Assembly: GCA_027625915.1 (NCBI GenBank)
Contig: JANTQA010000026.1
Coordinates: forward strand, 8,618,001 to 8,682,000
Length of the DNA: 64,000 nt
Direction: 5' to 3'
Source of the DNA: Anaeramoeba flamelloides
Taxonomy: Eukaryota > Metamonada > Anaeramoebidae
A program made the position numbers and the translations under genes. The notes under the pieces are model-generated. The model was not told where the DNA came from, did not search any database, and saw nothing but the letters and a program-made list of their open reading frames with translations. Each line of letters begins with the position of its first letter. The stretch's first letter is position 1. This document shows positions 35,272-46,845 of the stretch, in pieces.

Positions 35272-36561
35272 ATGTTTAGTTTAAATAACGAATTTCCATC
35301 AATTATCCTAGACATAGGAAGTGAGTCTACAAAAGCAGGAATTGGAGGAGAAGATGCGCCACATTTTGTTTTTTCAAGTTATTATGGGCAGGATCTGACC
35401 AAAAATGAATACTATGTAGGGGACAACGTATTAAACCCACGCCTCAATTCTGAAATCCTCAAGATGAAAGCCAATGGGAGCGTCGGCAATTGGGAATCTG
35501 TCATGGAGATTCTCGATCATTTATTCAAGGACAAATTACAAGTAGATGCCAGCGACTATCCAATTTTGTTGACCGAAACCTATGGCACCGAGCAAGGAAC
35601 ACGATCCAAGTTTGCAGAAATCCTCTTTGAAAAGTTCCAAACCCCTGCTTTGTATTTTGCACACGACGCTGTTCTTTCTCTTTTTGCATTGGGCAAAAGC
35701 TCAGGGCTTGTTGTTGATCTAGGATCCACCACAAGGGTTGTGCCGGTGCACGAGGGTTATATTTTACGGTCAGGGATTGGCACCTCTCAAATGGGATCAA
35801 TACTAATCGAAGATCTGTATCGCCACTTATTACACACCCGTGGCACACCGAATCTTGAGCACAAGTATTTTTCAAAAAATCAAAATAAAAATTATAATAC
35901 AAATACCAGCAACCAAATGAATCTGAATGGCGGGTTCCAATACAGAAAATCCCACAACCAATTTTTTGACCATCTTATTTATAAGGACATGAAGGAATCG
36001 CTATCGAACGTCGTTCAAGATAAGGACATCATTATTGAACTCATTCAAAATGGGAGCAATTCCTCGAATTATGTGGATTTAAATTATGAACTGCCCAACA
36101 AAATGTCACTTGCTGATCTCCAGTTGGACAGCTCCTTAATTGTCGAAACTTGGTTTAGCGAGAACAATTATTTAAACAAAAATGGCTTGAATGTTTCGAA
36201 TTTGAACCCAAATTTTTCTTCAAACAATATAGTACCCATCCAAGACCTTGTTGCTCATTCAATCAACAATTCTTTAACAGATATTAAGCAATCCCTCTCA
36301 GAGTGCATCCTTTTCACAGGCGGCGGCGCTCTAACAAAAGGAATCATCCCTCGTGCAGAAAAGGAAATTCAAAACAAAATGTTTAAAAATTCTAATTGCA
36401 AAGTTATTCAATTTGAAAATTCAATAGAAACACGCTTTAGTTCTTGGATCGGTGGTTCAATTCTTGCCAGTTTGACTTTTTTTCAGCATCTTTGGATTTC
36501 GAAAAAGCAGTACGAAGAAAATGGTCCACAAATAGTCGAAGAAAAATTTTTAAAAAAATAA
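35272..36561 (+). CDS. actin-related protein Arp4 (ACTL6/BAF53 type)
   Basis: 429 residues, one exon, true ATG start. Actin fold throughout: N-terminal ILDIGSESTKAGIGGEDAPH, NWESVMEILDHLF, YPILLTE, a second phosphate loop GLVVDLGSTTRVVPVHEGY, and TGGGALTKGI (adenosine loop). The C-terminus, RFSSWIGGSILASL followed by WISKKQYEENG, matches Arp4/BAF53 better than conventional actin, which ends in a Lys-Cys-Phe. Arp4 is a nuclear subunit of SWI/SNF, INO80 and NuA4-type complexes and binds actin monomer there. Two Asn-rich inserts (about residues 200-220 and 300-320) are specific to this copy. The phosphate loops differ from actin's (DIGSES for DNGSG), common in Arps that do not hydrolyse ATP. No neighbour is functionally linked. 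Confidence 0.9.
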   Translation: MFSLNNEFPSIILDIGSESTKAGIGGEDAPHFVFSSYYGQDLTKNEYYVGDNVLNPRLNSEILKMKANGSVGNWESVMEILDHLFKDKLQVDASDYPILLTETYGTEQGTRSKFAEILFEKFQTPALYFAHDAVLSLFALGKSSGLVVDLGSTTRVVPVHEGYILRSGIGTSQMGSILIEDLYRHLLHTRGTPNLEHKYFSKNQNKNYNTNTSNQMNLNGGFQYRKSHNQFFDHLIYKDMKESLSNVVQDKDIIIELIQNGSNSSNYVDLNYELPNKMSLADLQLDSSLIVETWFSENNYLNKNGLNVSNLNPNFSSNNIVPIQDLVAHSINNSLTDIKQSLSECILFTGGGALTKGIIPRAEKEIQNKMFKNSNCKVIQFENSIETRFSSWIGGSILASLTFFQHLWISKKQYEENGPQIVEEKFLKK

Positions 36562-37730
36562 ATTTATATATTTGATTGTTTTATTTTTTTTATTATTTTG
36601 ATTTTTTTATTTTTTCATTTTTACGAAAAGTGGAGTGTTGTACGTAAAAATTATTGAATGAAATTGGTTTTGAGAATTATTATTTTTTTTGATGATTTGG
36701 GGCAATATTTAGAAATTATCAAATAATAGATAATCAGATTGTACCAAGAAACCAGAAAAGAACAAATATACATTCATTACAAATATGATAAATATTTTTC
36801 ATATTTTGATGACTGATAAATTCATATAAATAAATAAAATTTTTTATTCAATTTCCATTTTTGTCATTTTTTTTTATCTTTACTTATAAAACAACACAAG
36901 AGAAATAGCCTTTCTCTTGTCAAATCAATTTTACAAAGTTATTTTAATTTAAAGCAATAAAATACTTTATTCAAAGAAAGGTAAAAAAATTTATAAAATG
37001 AAAAATGAAATAAAATTTTCAGATATTAATTTGTATTTATCAGTATCTTAAATATAAAAAAATATTTCACCATAACTTTTAAATTCTATTTTTTTTTTGT
37101 TTATTAATTCAATTAATTTTTGAAGTAAATTACATTTTTAAAAATTGTCTCATAAAAGTTATAGAATTTTTTTTTACAAAATGATGATTGAATTTTTCTA
37201 AAAATCTAATAAATAAATTGCAATTATTTTCTTTCGGATTATTAATTAATAATAAAATGGGTGAAAAAAATTAAAAAAAAATAGTATTTGATATTATTTT
37301 GATCATAAATATAAAATCAAAGAATTTAAATTTTGTACATTATAAAATTTTTAATTTTATTAAGCAATATAATATTATTTTTTTCTTGATAAAAAAAAAA
37401 TAAATAATAAGTTTATCCCATTTTTTATTTTTATTTTGTAATAAGTTTTTTTTCAACATTATTCAAAACAAAAAATGTACAAACATATTATTTTAAAATT
37501 GCAAAATAAATATTATTTTTTGAAGTAAAAATTATTTATTCAAAAATCATTTTTTTAAAAATTTTTAAAAAATCTTTTTAATGGATTCCTTAATTAAATA
37601 TTACATATTTACCCATATTATTATTATTATGTTTTTTTTATTTTATTTAGTATTTCTCAATTTTACTTAATTATAACTTTTATTTTTTTTAAATTTTTTA
37701 TCAACATTATTATCAATTTTTTATTTTAAA

Positions 37731-37928
37731 TACAGTCAGTTCCACTTTTAAGGCACAAAATTTCAACGAAATTTAAGGCAAATAAAAATCTCAAATTAAG
37801 GCACAAAATTCAGGTTCTAATAAAAAAAATTGCTAAAAAAAAATTACAAATTTTGTGTCTTAATTTGAGATTTTTTTGTACATTAAATTTCGTTGAAAAT
37901 TTGTGTCTTAAAGGTGAAACTGACTTTA
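37731..37928 (+). mobile_element. MITE-3, copy 2
   Basis: 198 bp with terminal inverted repeats of about 80 bp. The left end begins TACAGTCAGTTCCACTTTTA and the right end finishes AAAGGTGAAACTGACTTTA. Internal mirrored blocks are CAAAATTTCAACGAAATTTA and AAATCTCAAATTAAGGCACA with their complements. No ORF. It is better preserved than 19039-19236. CAGT-type ends with TA edges suit Tc1/mariner-related MITEs, but this is not proven. Confidence 0.72.
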
Positions 37929-40099
37929 GATGTACAAAAATTCATAGAAATTGAATTTTGAATTTCAAAATCCAAATTTATTCAATTAATAAATTATTTT
38001 AAAAAAATATTTTCGGTTGAACAAAAAAATTACAATAATATTTAAAAATTGACTTTGATTCTACTGGAAAGATTAATAAAGTAAAAAAAATAACTATTTT
38101 TTGTAAAAATTTTGAATTAATTTCTTATGTTAATAGAAGTGATTTTATATGGCTTTAATTATTCTCAATTAAAATATCTATTTTTATATTAAAATCTTTT
38201 TTTATTTTTTTTACTATGTCTTTTTTCCTGTTTCTTTTTCTTTCTTTTGATATATTCAATTTTTATACATTTTCTATTTCTTTCAATATCTTTTTTCAAT
38301 CTTTTTTTATTTTTTTTTTTTTGCAAAAACCAAGTTGGAAAGAAAAAAAACATTATGAAAATACCCAAATCAAAAGTAAAAAAAAAAAAAATAGAAACTA
38401 TAAAAATTCTTTAAAATATAAAAATTAATTACTAAAAAAATTTATCTTTTAACTTTATTAATGAATTTTCATTAAAAAAAACTTGATTACTTATTTCAAA
38501 AATTACAACTCAGTTTTTTTTTAGTTTTTGGTTTTGTTTTTTTTTAATTTTTGAAAATATTAAGTTTCATATATTTAGAATAATTTACAAAGTAATTATT
38601 AAATCTGATAAAAAAAGGAATTTTTATTGAATATTAAAAGATATTTTTTTTATTTTTTATTTATTATTTCGAGTAAATCAAAGTTCTTGAAATAAAGAGT
38701 ATATTTCATCATGTATTTTGTTTTGAATCTTGTTAGTTTTGCAATCATTTTATTTCTTTATAGTTATTTCTTTATAGTTATTTTCTTCAAAATCCTTTCT
38801 TGTTTTTAGATAGAAAAGTTATTGTATCTCCATTTCACTCAAATGTGTCTAGCCAAAAATGAAAAATTCACTTTATTTTAAAGTATCAACCAAACCTGGA
38901 TTATTTAGAAATACGAGAAATTCTCAAATTCGTATTAGAGTTAATAATTATCAGAGAAAAGCCTGAATTAATCATAAATTTCAAAAAAAAATGTTAAAAA
39001 AACTTTTTGGGGACTTTTCATTGAAATGTCTTGTGTAAAATTCTCGATTTTTTTCGGAAATTAAAATTGTTGACAGTAATATTTTTTACTTGTTATCTAT
39101 GAATTTTAAAAAAAAACATAAAATACCTCACTTTTCTTATTGTTGATATTGTTTTTAAAATATTTTTTTTTCATAGTTAATTTTTAAAAAGAAAATAAAG
39201 TTGAAAAATGATAAAAAATGATTTTGATCAAAAAATTGAAATTTTAGTTTGAGAAGAATAATGAATTAAACTTATTAGAATGTGTTCTATTTCTACATTA
39301 AAACCGTGTCCATTTGACTAAAAAAGATTTTCTTTAAAAAATTTCCTATGAGGTCATTTTTTAAAATTCTTACACATTATTGGGGATTTTCTATATATTT
39401 TTTTAATTTCCGAGTTAAGTCGAGAGTGTTCTAAAAATTGTTTCCAAATATCAATAAGGAGATAAGTGAAATTTTTAGATAGTTATTTCTTTGTTATATA
39501 AAAATAGAGACAGGTTTTGAAAAATGGCAGGAAATTGGTAGTATTGTATTAAATCCATTAAAATTCCCATTTCTCAAAAATAGAAAGAACGTTATTTCTA
39601 CACTGTCACAATAAATTTTTTTTAAAGAACAAAATAAACTGAAAAAATTTTGTAAATTTAATTTCCAAAAGATCCTTTCATGGAAAATTCTTCAAAACCT
39701 ATCACACATATCCTCAACCCAATTTCTCTTGATACAACAAAAAGGATTTTAAGAGAAACAATCCAAGCAGAAAAAAATTTATCAAAAAATCATTAAAAAT
39801 GTGAAGTGCTATTGGAATAGATCATGTTGTTTCAAAAAGAATTCGGGGTGTAAACTCTCCCCTTAGTCATGACTGGGAGATTTAATTCAATGAAAAACAA
39901 TAAGAACCAAAAAAAAAAAAAAAATTACAACTCCTTTGGGATAATTAAAATAGCTGTTCCAGATCTACCATGAAAATTTATTAGACCCTGAAATTGATTT
40001 TCTCTTCTGAAATTTTATTTTGTCTAACAAACCATCCAATTTTCCAGCCCTACTATGAAAATTTATAAAAAAGTTGTGAAAAAAATCTCGGATATTATT

Positions 40100-40540
40100 T
40101 TTAATTTTCAATTTTCGGAAAATTGTTATATAATTTCTTTTATTTAAAATCAAATACTTTTTTTAAGAATAAAACTTTTAAAATTAATAACCCCCCCCCC
40201 CCACTTATTAGTATAATGATTAATGAAATTACACTTGTTCAAAACTCTATTCAATCAATCTAAAACGGGAATTAAAAATTATCATTTTCGAAACTCGAGT
40301 AAAACTCTATTGTTTTTCAAAAAAAGATGATCTACTTAATCTATCTAACAAAATAATGATTATTCTATAGGCACCCCACTTTCATGAACTTTAGGAAGAT
40401 TTATTACTAGGCCCATAAAAATTTTGGTTATTTATAAAAAGGATTTGATTAAAAATAAAAGAAATTACACCTCAATTTTCCTAATATTATAAATTAAAAA
40501 TCTTGTCGGGAATTTTTTCAAGCCCTATATTTTTTTCACT
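40100..40540 (+). repeat. dispersed repeat R1, compact copy with C12 run
   Basis: 40100-40188 resembles 11800-11865. 40203-40540 resembles 13560-13930, for example TTCATGAACTTTAGGAAGAT, AAAAAGGATTTGATT and TTTTCCTAATATT. A run of 12 C (40191-40202) sits at the joint. Confidence 0.6.
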
Positions 40541-41579
40541 GCTATACAAGAAAAAAAATTAGTTATCAATTTTTTTTTTTTATGGGAATTGACAAAATAA
40601 TTCCTTAAAATGCTTAAATTAATGGACTAATCTCTATTAAATTTTTTTAGCTGAATTTAATCAAGATTGAGAAAATTATTTACCAATTATTTAGATTTAA
40701 AAAATACTGTTTATTTTCAATATTAAACATATTTCTAGTTAAGGAATCCTTATTTAGAAATTGGTCAAAAAATAAAAATAATAATGACTATTCCCTTAAA
40801 ATCAATTTTTTTAAATTTGGTTTTGGATCTAGAAATCAATGAATAAAAAAATACTTACATTAAGATGGGTCTTCAATTTCCAAAATTGGTTAAAATCCAG
40901 CTTTTTACAATACAAAAACAAAGATCGGAAAATGAACTTTCAAGTTTCCATGGTTTCTGTGATTTCTGTGGTTCAATAGTTTCTGTGACTTTCGAGTTTT
41001 CCTTGTTTCTTTTCGTGAAAAAATTTAATTTTTGTTGTTGGTTTTTACAAAAAAAAAATAACCCAAATGAAGTAAGAGAAGTTTCAAAATTTTATCTTAT
41101 GATAGAAATTATACTTTCTCTTTCAAAAAACACAATTTTAAAATAGAAAACAAATCTTTATGTCTTATGAATTTTCAAAGTTGGGTTGGAACGGTTATAT
41201 GGCTGTGGAGATAATGTCACAATCCAAAGTAACTCAATCATTTTTAATCATTGATAATACGATCATTTAGTATAAAAGTTGTTTGTTTATTGAGAGTGTT
41301 TTTAATGTTTATAAATCGTGATTATTATTTTTTTTTTCATTTTCATGTTCATTAACAAGGTGTCCGAGTTCACTAATCTCAAAATTTATTTTGTTTTAAA
41401 AAATGACTTAAAATGATTTTTTGATTCAAATTGGAGAATATTTTAAAGATCATTCAATCATAATTTAAATAAGATTGGAACATATTGGGTTGAGACTAAA
41501 TAGTTGCTTTACAAACGTAGTCCTTAAAATTTTCTGTTTTAATCTAGTAATCAAAATAATCAATTCCCAACGACTAAAA

Positions 41580-42010
41580 TCTGTATCACAAAATATAATC
41601 CGTGCTTTTTTTTCATCTTTTTCCAATGCGACATCCAATTAACAACCCAATAGTATACCCAAGTTCAAATCAATTTTGAAAGTAAACTACTTGATATTTT
41701 ATGATGTTTTTAAATTAGGAATGCAATTTGTTGATAATTTTTCATAATATTCCCAGTTTTTTTGAAATTTTCTGTTTCTTTGATTTCTATAATTTTCTCT
41801 AAATTTGCTCTATTTTTTGAGATAAATTTTTTTCCAATTTGTTCCTTCATTTTTGGGATTTCTTTTTAAATATTAGAACTTTAAGAAACGAGTACCATAT
41901 TTAATTAGAGTTTATTGTTAGTTTCTTTGATTGGTTGATGTCTAAATCTTCTATAACAAAAAAACAAGCTTTTTATTTGAAACATGGATTAAATTTTTTT
42001 GCACGCTTTA
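41580..42010 (-). repeat. dispersed repeat R3, reversed copy
   Basis: In reverse complement it follows the block order of the copies at 11.2 and 16.3 kb: the ACTATTGGGTTGTTAATTGG block near 41650, the TTTTTGAGATAAATTT block near 41815, and AACATGGATT at its right end. Confidence 0.55.
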
Positions 42011-42609
42011 ATTTGAACAACAGTCGTGATTTATTTTTGTTTTTATGATTTTACTTTACTTCCCACTCAAATCTCTACTTCACATTTAAAATTTTAAACC
42101 CTCACTTGATTAAACAAGAAAACTTTCAAAAAATGAAAATTTGAAAAAAAGTTTACTAATTTTTTAAACAAAAAGCTAATGAAAACTTTTTGTAAAGAGT
42201 TGAAAAAAAAGAAAAAAATTTTGAAATTAAATGAGAATTTTAAATATCATCAAATCATACTTTGTTGCCAGGTAAATTTACATTGTTTTCTTTCCAGTTT
42301 TACATTTTAGAGTAATTACCATTTAATGAATTGGTAAATTTTGTTTGGGGGGTGAAAAAAAAGAATACTTGAAATCAATGATAAAATTTATTCATTAGCT
42401 TTAATAAGAAAATAAATGTCGTGTTTTTTTCTGCTTTCGAAAATTAGTCAATACTGAGTTTGAAAAATAAGTTTGGAACAATGTCGCGTCAATTAATAAT
42501 CAACAGAATTAATAAATTGAGACTGGTTAGGTATTTTTGGAATAAAAAAAATTTTCGGGATTGTTGCTAAGTGAAAAATTAATTATTTTTTACATTTTCT
42601 TCTTGTTGA

Positions 42610-43352
42610 ATGAATATTTCTGATTTTTCTGGGTATCTAACAAAAAGAGGTAAAAGAGTTACCAATTGGAAATATCGTTTTTTTCATTTAACAAACAAAA
42701 AATGTGCTTATTATAAGAATGAAGAGAAATTTAAAAAGAATGCTGGCAAACCAAAAGGAATCATTAATTTAAACAACGATACATCAGTTGGTAATTATTT
42801 TCCTTTTTATCTTCTTAACCAACCACCGTTAACTTACAAACTATTTAGTCTTTCAATTTCCATGGCAAGTGTTTGTTTGCGATTTTCTGTTAAAAAAAAT
42901 CTCAAAAATCTACATCAACAAAAACAATTAAAAAAATAAAAAAAAAAATTACAGGAATCGCAGCTTTTGAAGAAAATAAAGAAAAACCACACTCCTTTTA
43001 TATCAAAACACCAGAAAGAACCTACCTAATTTTTGCTCGAAATAAAGAACAATTGACGAAATGGCTAAAAAATTTAACCTTGCATATAAGCCATCCAATC
43101 CAAGAAAAACTAAAATTTTTGACTCAATTCCCATGCCCATTTATAAGTTACGAGAAAAAGTGGTCACCAAAATCAGAAAATGTATGTTATTTATTCACAA
43201 ATTCTTTTCCTTACAACAACAGCCATAAAAACAAAAAACAAATTTCACTTTGCCTTTTTTCATCCAATACAGGAAAAATTTTTTTAATTCATTTTCTCAA
43301 ACCAACTTATGGCAACAAGTCGAAAAAAGAAAAAGATCTTCAAACCAATTAA
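42610..43352 (+). CDS. PH-domain protein (two exons certain, 3' part uncertain)
   Basis: Exon 1 (42610-42790) starts at an ATG and encodes the front of a pleckstrin-homology domain: SGYLTKRGKRVTNWKYRFF, then YYKNEEKFK and KGIINL. It ends at GTTG|GTAATT. After a 164-base intron, exon 2 (from 42955 after ATTACAG) continues in phase with FYIKTPERTYLIFARNK and LTKWLKNL, the closing strands and helix with the near-invariant Trp. PH domains bind phosphoinositides or proteins at membranes. A second donor, AAAT|GTATGT at 43181, suggests another intron. A following segment near 43262-43411 (LKNENSALSLALRSWDVKIK) looks coding but does not join in phase with the obvious sites. Without it the frame reaches a stop at 43352. 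The gene may be truncated by the foldback DNA behind it. Confidence 0.68.
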
Positions 43353-43719
43353 AAAACGAAAATTCTGCACTTAGTTTGGCTCTCCGTTCCTGGGACGTTA
43401 AGATCAAAGTAAAGTTTTTTAGGTTGGCAATAACTGTTTACCTGATAGTTTGTAAAAAAAAAGTAAGATGATCTTTTGGTAGGATTGTAAAAACATAAAA
43501 GACAATGAGACGGATTCATCAAATTGTTCTCATTTTTGGAAATATCAAAAAAAGTTGAAGAAAAAACAAAAATTCAAGTTTAAAAACCCTTTTAAAAAAA
43601 AACTAGTTGAATAACAAAGTACTCAAAATAGTGCTATTGAAGTTTGTTCTCTTTTATAGATCCTTTTGAAAATATTTTTTCAAAATCTCTTTTTGTCTGA
43701 AAAAAGACGACTTTGAAAA

Positions 43720-44640
43720 CAGAGAATTTTAAAATTACTGTTATTTTCCAATTAATAAATGAAAATTTTTATTTCAATTTCCAAAATGTAGATTAATTAT
43801 TGCTGTTACGATCAAATTAGCAGAGTAAAAATTTTGTCTTAGAGTTCACGAAGGAAGTTTAATTTATTGTTATAAAATATCATGTCTAAAAATATCATTT
43901 CTAAATGATTTTTCTAATCTTTTGATTTTCTTCAACTTGTAAACTAGAAAAATATTTTGGGATGTGAACCAAAAATTTTCGTTTTTTAATTGGAAAATAA
44001 TAGTATTGTAAACTTCTCACTTATTCTAAAAATAAAACCTTGCGACACTTTTTTGGTCGTATGATAAATTTAACTTTTCAGGGTGTGTTTTCGAAAATAT
44101 TTTTAATATAGCCTTTTGTTGGGTTTTAATTAAATTGGATTCTTTTTTTTTTTCAAAAAACTAGTTCATTAATTCAACAATCTTTATTAATAAAAGCCTT
44201 GCAGAACGAACAATAAATGTAATAATCTATTAAAGGTTTTAAGCATTTAAATTGTAATAAATTCAAATCGAAACTCTGTTTAAATTACTAATATTTTCCA
44301 ATTAAAAAACGAAAATTTTTGGTTCACATCCCAAAATATTTTTCTAGTTTACAAGTTGAAGAAAATCCAAAGATCTGAACAACACTGTTGAGAAATGATA
44401 TTTTTTGACAATAAATTAAACTTCTTTAGTTAACTAACTCTAATATAAAATTTTTCCTCTGCTAATTTGATCGTAGCAGTAAAAATAAAATACATTTTGA
44501 AACTTGAAATAAAAATTTTCATTTATTAATTAGAAAATAACATTATTTAATACAAAACGATCATTAAAAAATTTTTTCAAATAAAAATTAAACCTTTAAT
44601 ATATTATTACATTTATTGTTCGTTCTGCAAGGCTTTTATT
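43720..44640. mobile_element. large foldback element, arms about 270 bp
   Basis: 43735-44010 and 44280-44550 are inverted copies. Examples are ATTTTGGGATGTGAACCAAA and its complement, the CTTCAACTTGTAAACTAGAA block, and GCTGTTACGATCAAATTAGC with GCTAATTTGATCGTAGCAGT. A second nested pair has CTTGCAGAACGAACAATAAA at 44197 with its exact complement near 44620, enclosing the right arm. No ORF, so it is non-autonomous. Superfamily unknown. Confidence 0.7.
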
Positions 44641-44899
44641 AAAAAATATTTTTGAAAGATATTTAACAATTTAAGTTGGAAAATCCAATTTTGCACGTTC
44701 TTTTAATATTTTTTTGAAATTTTATAGTAAAAAATTTGAATACTTTTTTGCTTCTAGCTAAGATGCCAGTTTCTAATAATATATTTCAAAGGTATTTTAA
44801 ATCTGATGAATATCACTCAAATCCGGAATCATTTTTTTTGACTAGGAAAGAATTATTTGTTCTTTTAAATTGAAAAAAATATTTTTTTTTGATTTTTCG

Positions 44900-44990
44900 T
44901 TAGGTTATTTAATTTTTGAAATAAACCGAAAATTTATTAAAATTTTCAGTTTATTCCAAAAAGTAAAAAAACCTCGGGCACTCTCAATAT
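44900..44990. repeat. hairpin module (family H), copy 5
   Basis: TCGTTAGG, then arms TTTGAAATAAACCGAAAATT and AATTTTCAGTTTATTCCAAA around a four-to-six base loop, then AACCTCGGGCACTCTC. A single module rather than an array. Confidence 0.6.
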
Positions 44991-45344
44991 TTATCATCAG
45001 TTATTTTTTTTTTCATATTTGAGTTTTTTTTTGATGAATAGAGTGTTTTCAAAACTATTAGTTATTATCTATTCAAGTAAATATCCTAAAGTTGAATTAA
45101 ACTAAAATTCATTATCACATCCATTTATTGAAAAATTTTTACCTCAAAATAGACCTTTATTTCTCGACAAGGGACTTTTAAAAATCGTGGTACGACTAAT
45201 AACAATAAATACAACAGCCTCAAGATTTTTAAGTTTTGGGATGTTGATTATACTGTGAATAAGCTTTATTAAGGTGGATGAAATGGTAATTGAAGTAATA
45301 GTTTTGTCTAACTTTTTTTTTTCTATTTTATTTTTTCATAATAG

Positions 45345-45741
45345 TGATGTGCAATAATGATTTCTGAATTTTTCATATTTTTTTGTTAAAATTGTGATTT
45401 TTTCATTAACTATGATACTTTTTTGTATTACCCCCTAAGGGCCAGGAAACTTGGCCATATATTTGATGTATTTAGTAACATTCTATTGTATTTAAAAAAG
45501 AAAGGAAGTGATTTGGAGTAGAAACATCAAATGAAAATCGAAAATATTTTTTTCAAATTCAAACAAGCCCAAACATCTCGAATTGTTTATTAAATGGAAT
45601 CTGTTGTCATTTACAAACATTAAATATATGGCCAAGTTTCCTGTACCTTGAGTACATACCAGAAAAATATCATAGTTAATGAAAAAATCACAATTTTAAC
45701 AAAACAATATGAAAAATTCAGAAATCATTTTTGCATATGTG
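45345..45741. mobile_element. MITE-like foldback element (MITE-2)
   Basis: About 397 bp. Inverted arms of roughly 115-120 bp (45351-45471 and 45625-45737) include TTCATTAACTATGATA/TATCATAGTTAATGAA and GGAAACTTGGCCATATATTT with its near-complement. The roughly 150 bp centre is not palindromic and has no ORF. Target duplication not resolved. Confidence 0.7.
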
Positions 45742-46418
45742 TATTCAATAATAACTAGGATAAAATGTCAGTTCGTTATCTCCATTTTTCTTTTTTTGAA
45801 TTCTTTTTATCTCGGATTCTTATCTTGTCCAATATAGATGTGGAAAAAGAAGACCAACACATAAATAGAACTCACAGAAATTACAATGTATTTCTTAAAA
45901 AACTATTATGAAATTAGAAAAATAAGGAAAATGAAGCGAAAATACAGTACCATTTATTCTTCAAATACCAGTATTGCAATTTTAAAAAAGCGAGACAAAA
46001 AAAGTTTTCAAAGGTATCTATAAAAGACAACAAACTTCAATAGAACTATTGTCAGGGGTACTGATAAATTCAAATGAATCTTTGAAAAATTTTTGCTTCC
46101 TTTTTCATTTTGTAAAATTTTTTTACCTTCGCCTTAAAGAAAACATTCTATTGGTTAAAATGATAAGAAACTTTGTAAAATTAGTTGATCTTCAAAGTGT
46201 TCTTTGGCAAGAACTTGCTTAAAAGAGTAGAAGTTGCAATATTTGACAAAAATGGAGGTTGAACTAAAAAATTTTCAAACTTCTTTGAAAACAACATTAA
46301 TTAAAACAATACTTGAACACACCTTTTTTAAACTGCTTTAGTTTTCAGTTAGAGGCAAAAAGATTGGAATTCAATCGTGAATGAAAATTTAAAAAAAAAT
46401 AAAAATTTAGGGAAAAAA

Positions 46419-46845
46419 AGTTCACTAACGGTATTTAATCAGAAAACTTAATAGAACCCGAAAATGTCAAGAAAGATCAGTTAATAAAAGAAGAAAAAAT
46501 CAACTTATAAGAATAATTCATTATATTATTATCAATTAAATCAACAAATACAAAAGTGACCATTTGAGAAAAAAAGTCAAACGGGAAAAAAAGTTCAAAA
46601 AGGATTTTTAATTAAGAAAACTTGAAGAAAATTTCAAGAACGATCGGCTAATAAAAGAAAAAACAAAATAAACTTCAAAGAATAATTCATTATATTATTC
46701 TCAATTAAATCAACAAATACAAAAGTAACCATTTGAGAAAAAAAGTCAAACAGGAAAAAAAGCCCAAAACGATTTTTAATTGAGAACCTTAATAGAACAT
46801 GAAAATAAAAAGTAAGATCAATTAATAAAAGAAAAAAAAAATGGT
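46419..46845 (+). repeat. tandem repeat, about 2.5 units of ~175 bp (family R4)
   Basis: Units begin near 46419, 46590 and 46760. Shared blocks are ATTCATTATATTATT, TCAATTAAATCAACAAATAC and CATTTGAGAAAAAAAGTCAA. The third unit is incomplete. A single relative lies at 10450-10580. Confidence 0.7.

Larger units (their letters stand above)
36562..42609. other. 6 kb gene-free, repeat-containing region
   Basis: No credible gene. Recognised contents are MITE-3 copy 2 (37731-37928), an R1 relative with a C12 run (40100-40540) and an R3 copy (41580-42010). An open frame at 40865-41146 has no family features. The rest is A/T tracts. Confidence 0.55.

Noticed and set aside
35525-35902. 125-codon antisense frame inside the Arp4 gene
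   Set aside because: Shadow of a strongly conserved actin-related protein on the other strand.
40865-41146. 93-codon + strand frame
   Set aside because: It begins at an ATG, but composition is Phe/Lys/Ser-rich, it lies in repeat-rich DNA and nothing resembles a domain or a splice partner.
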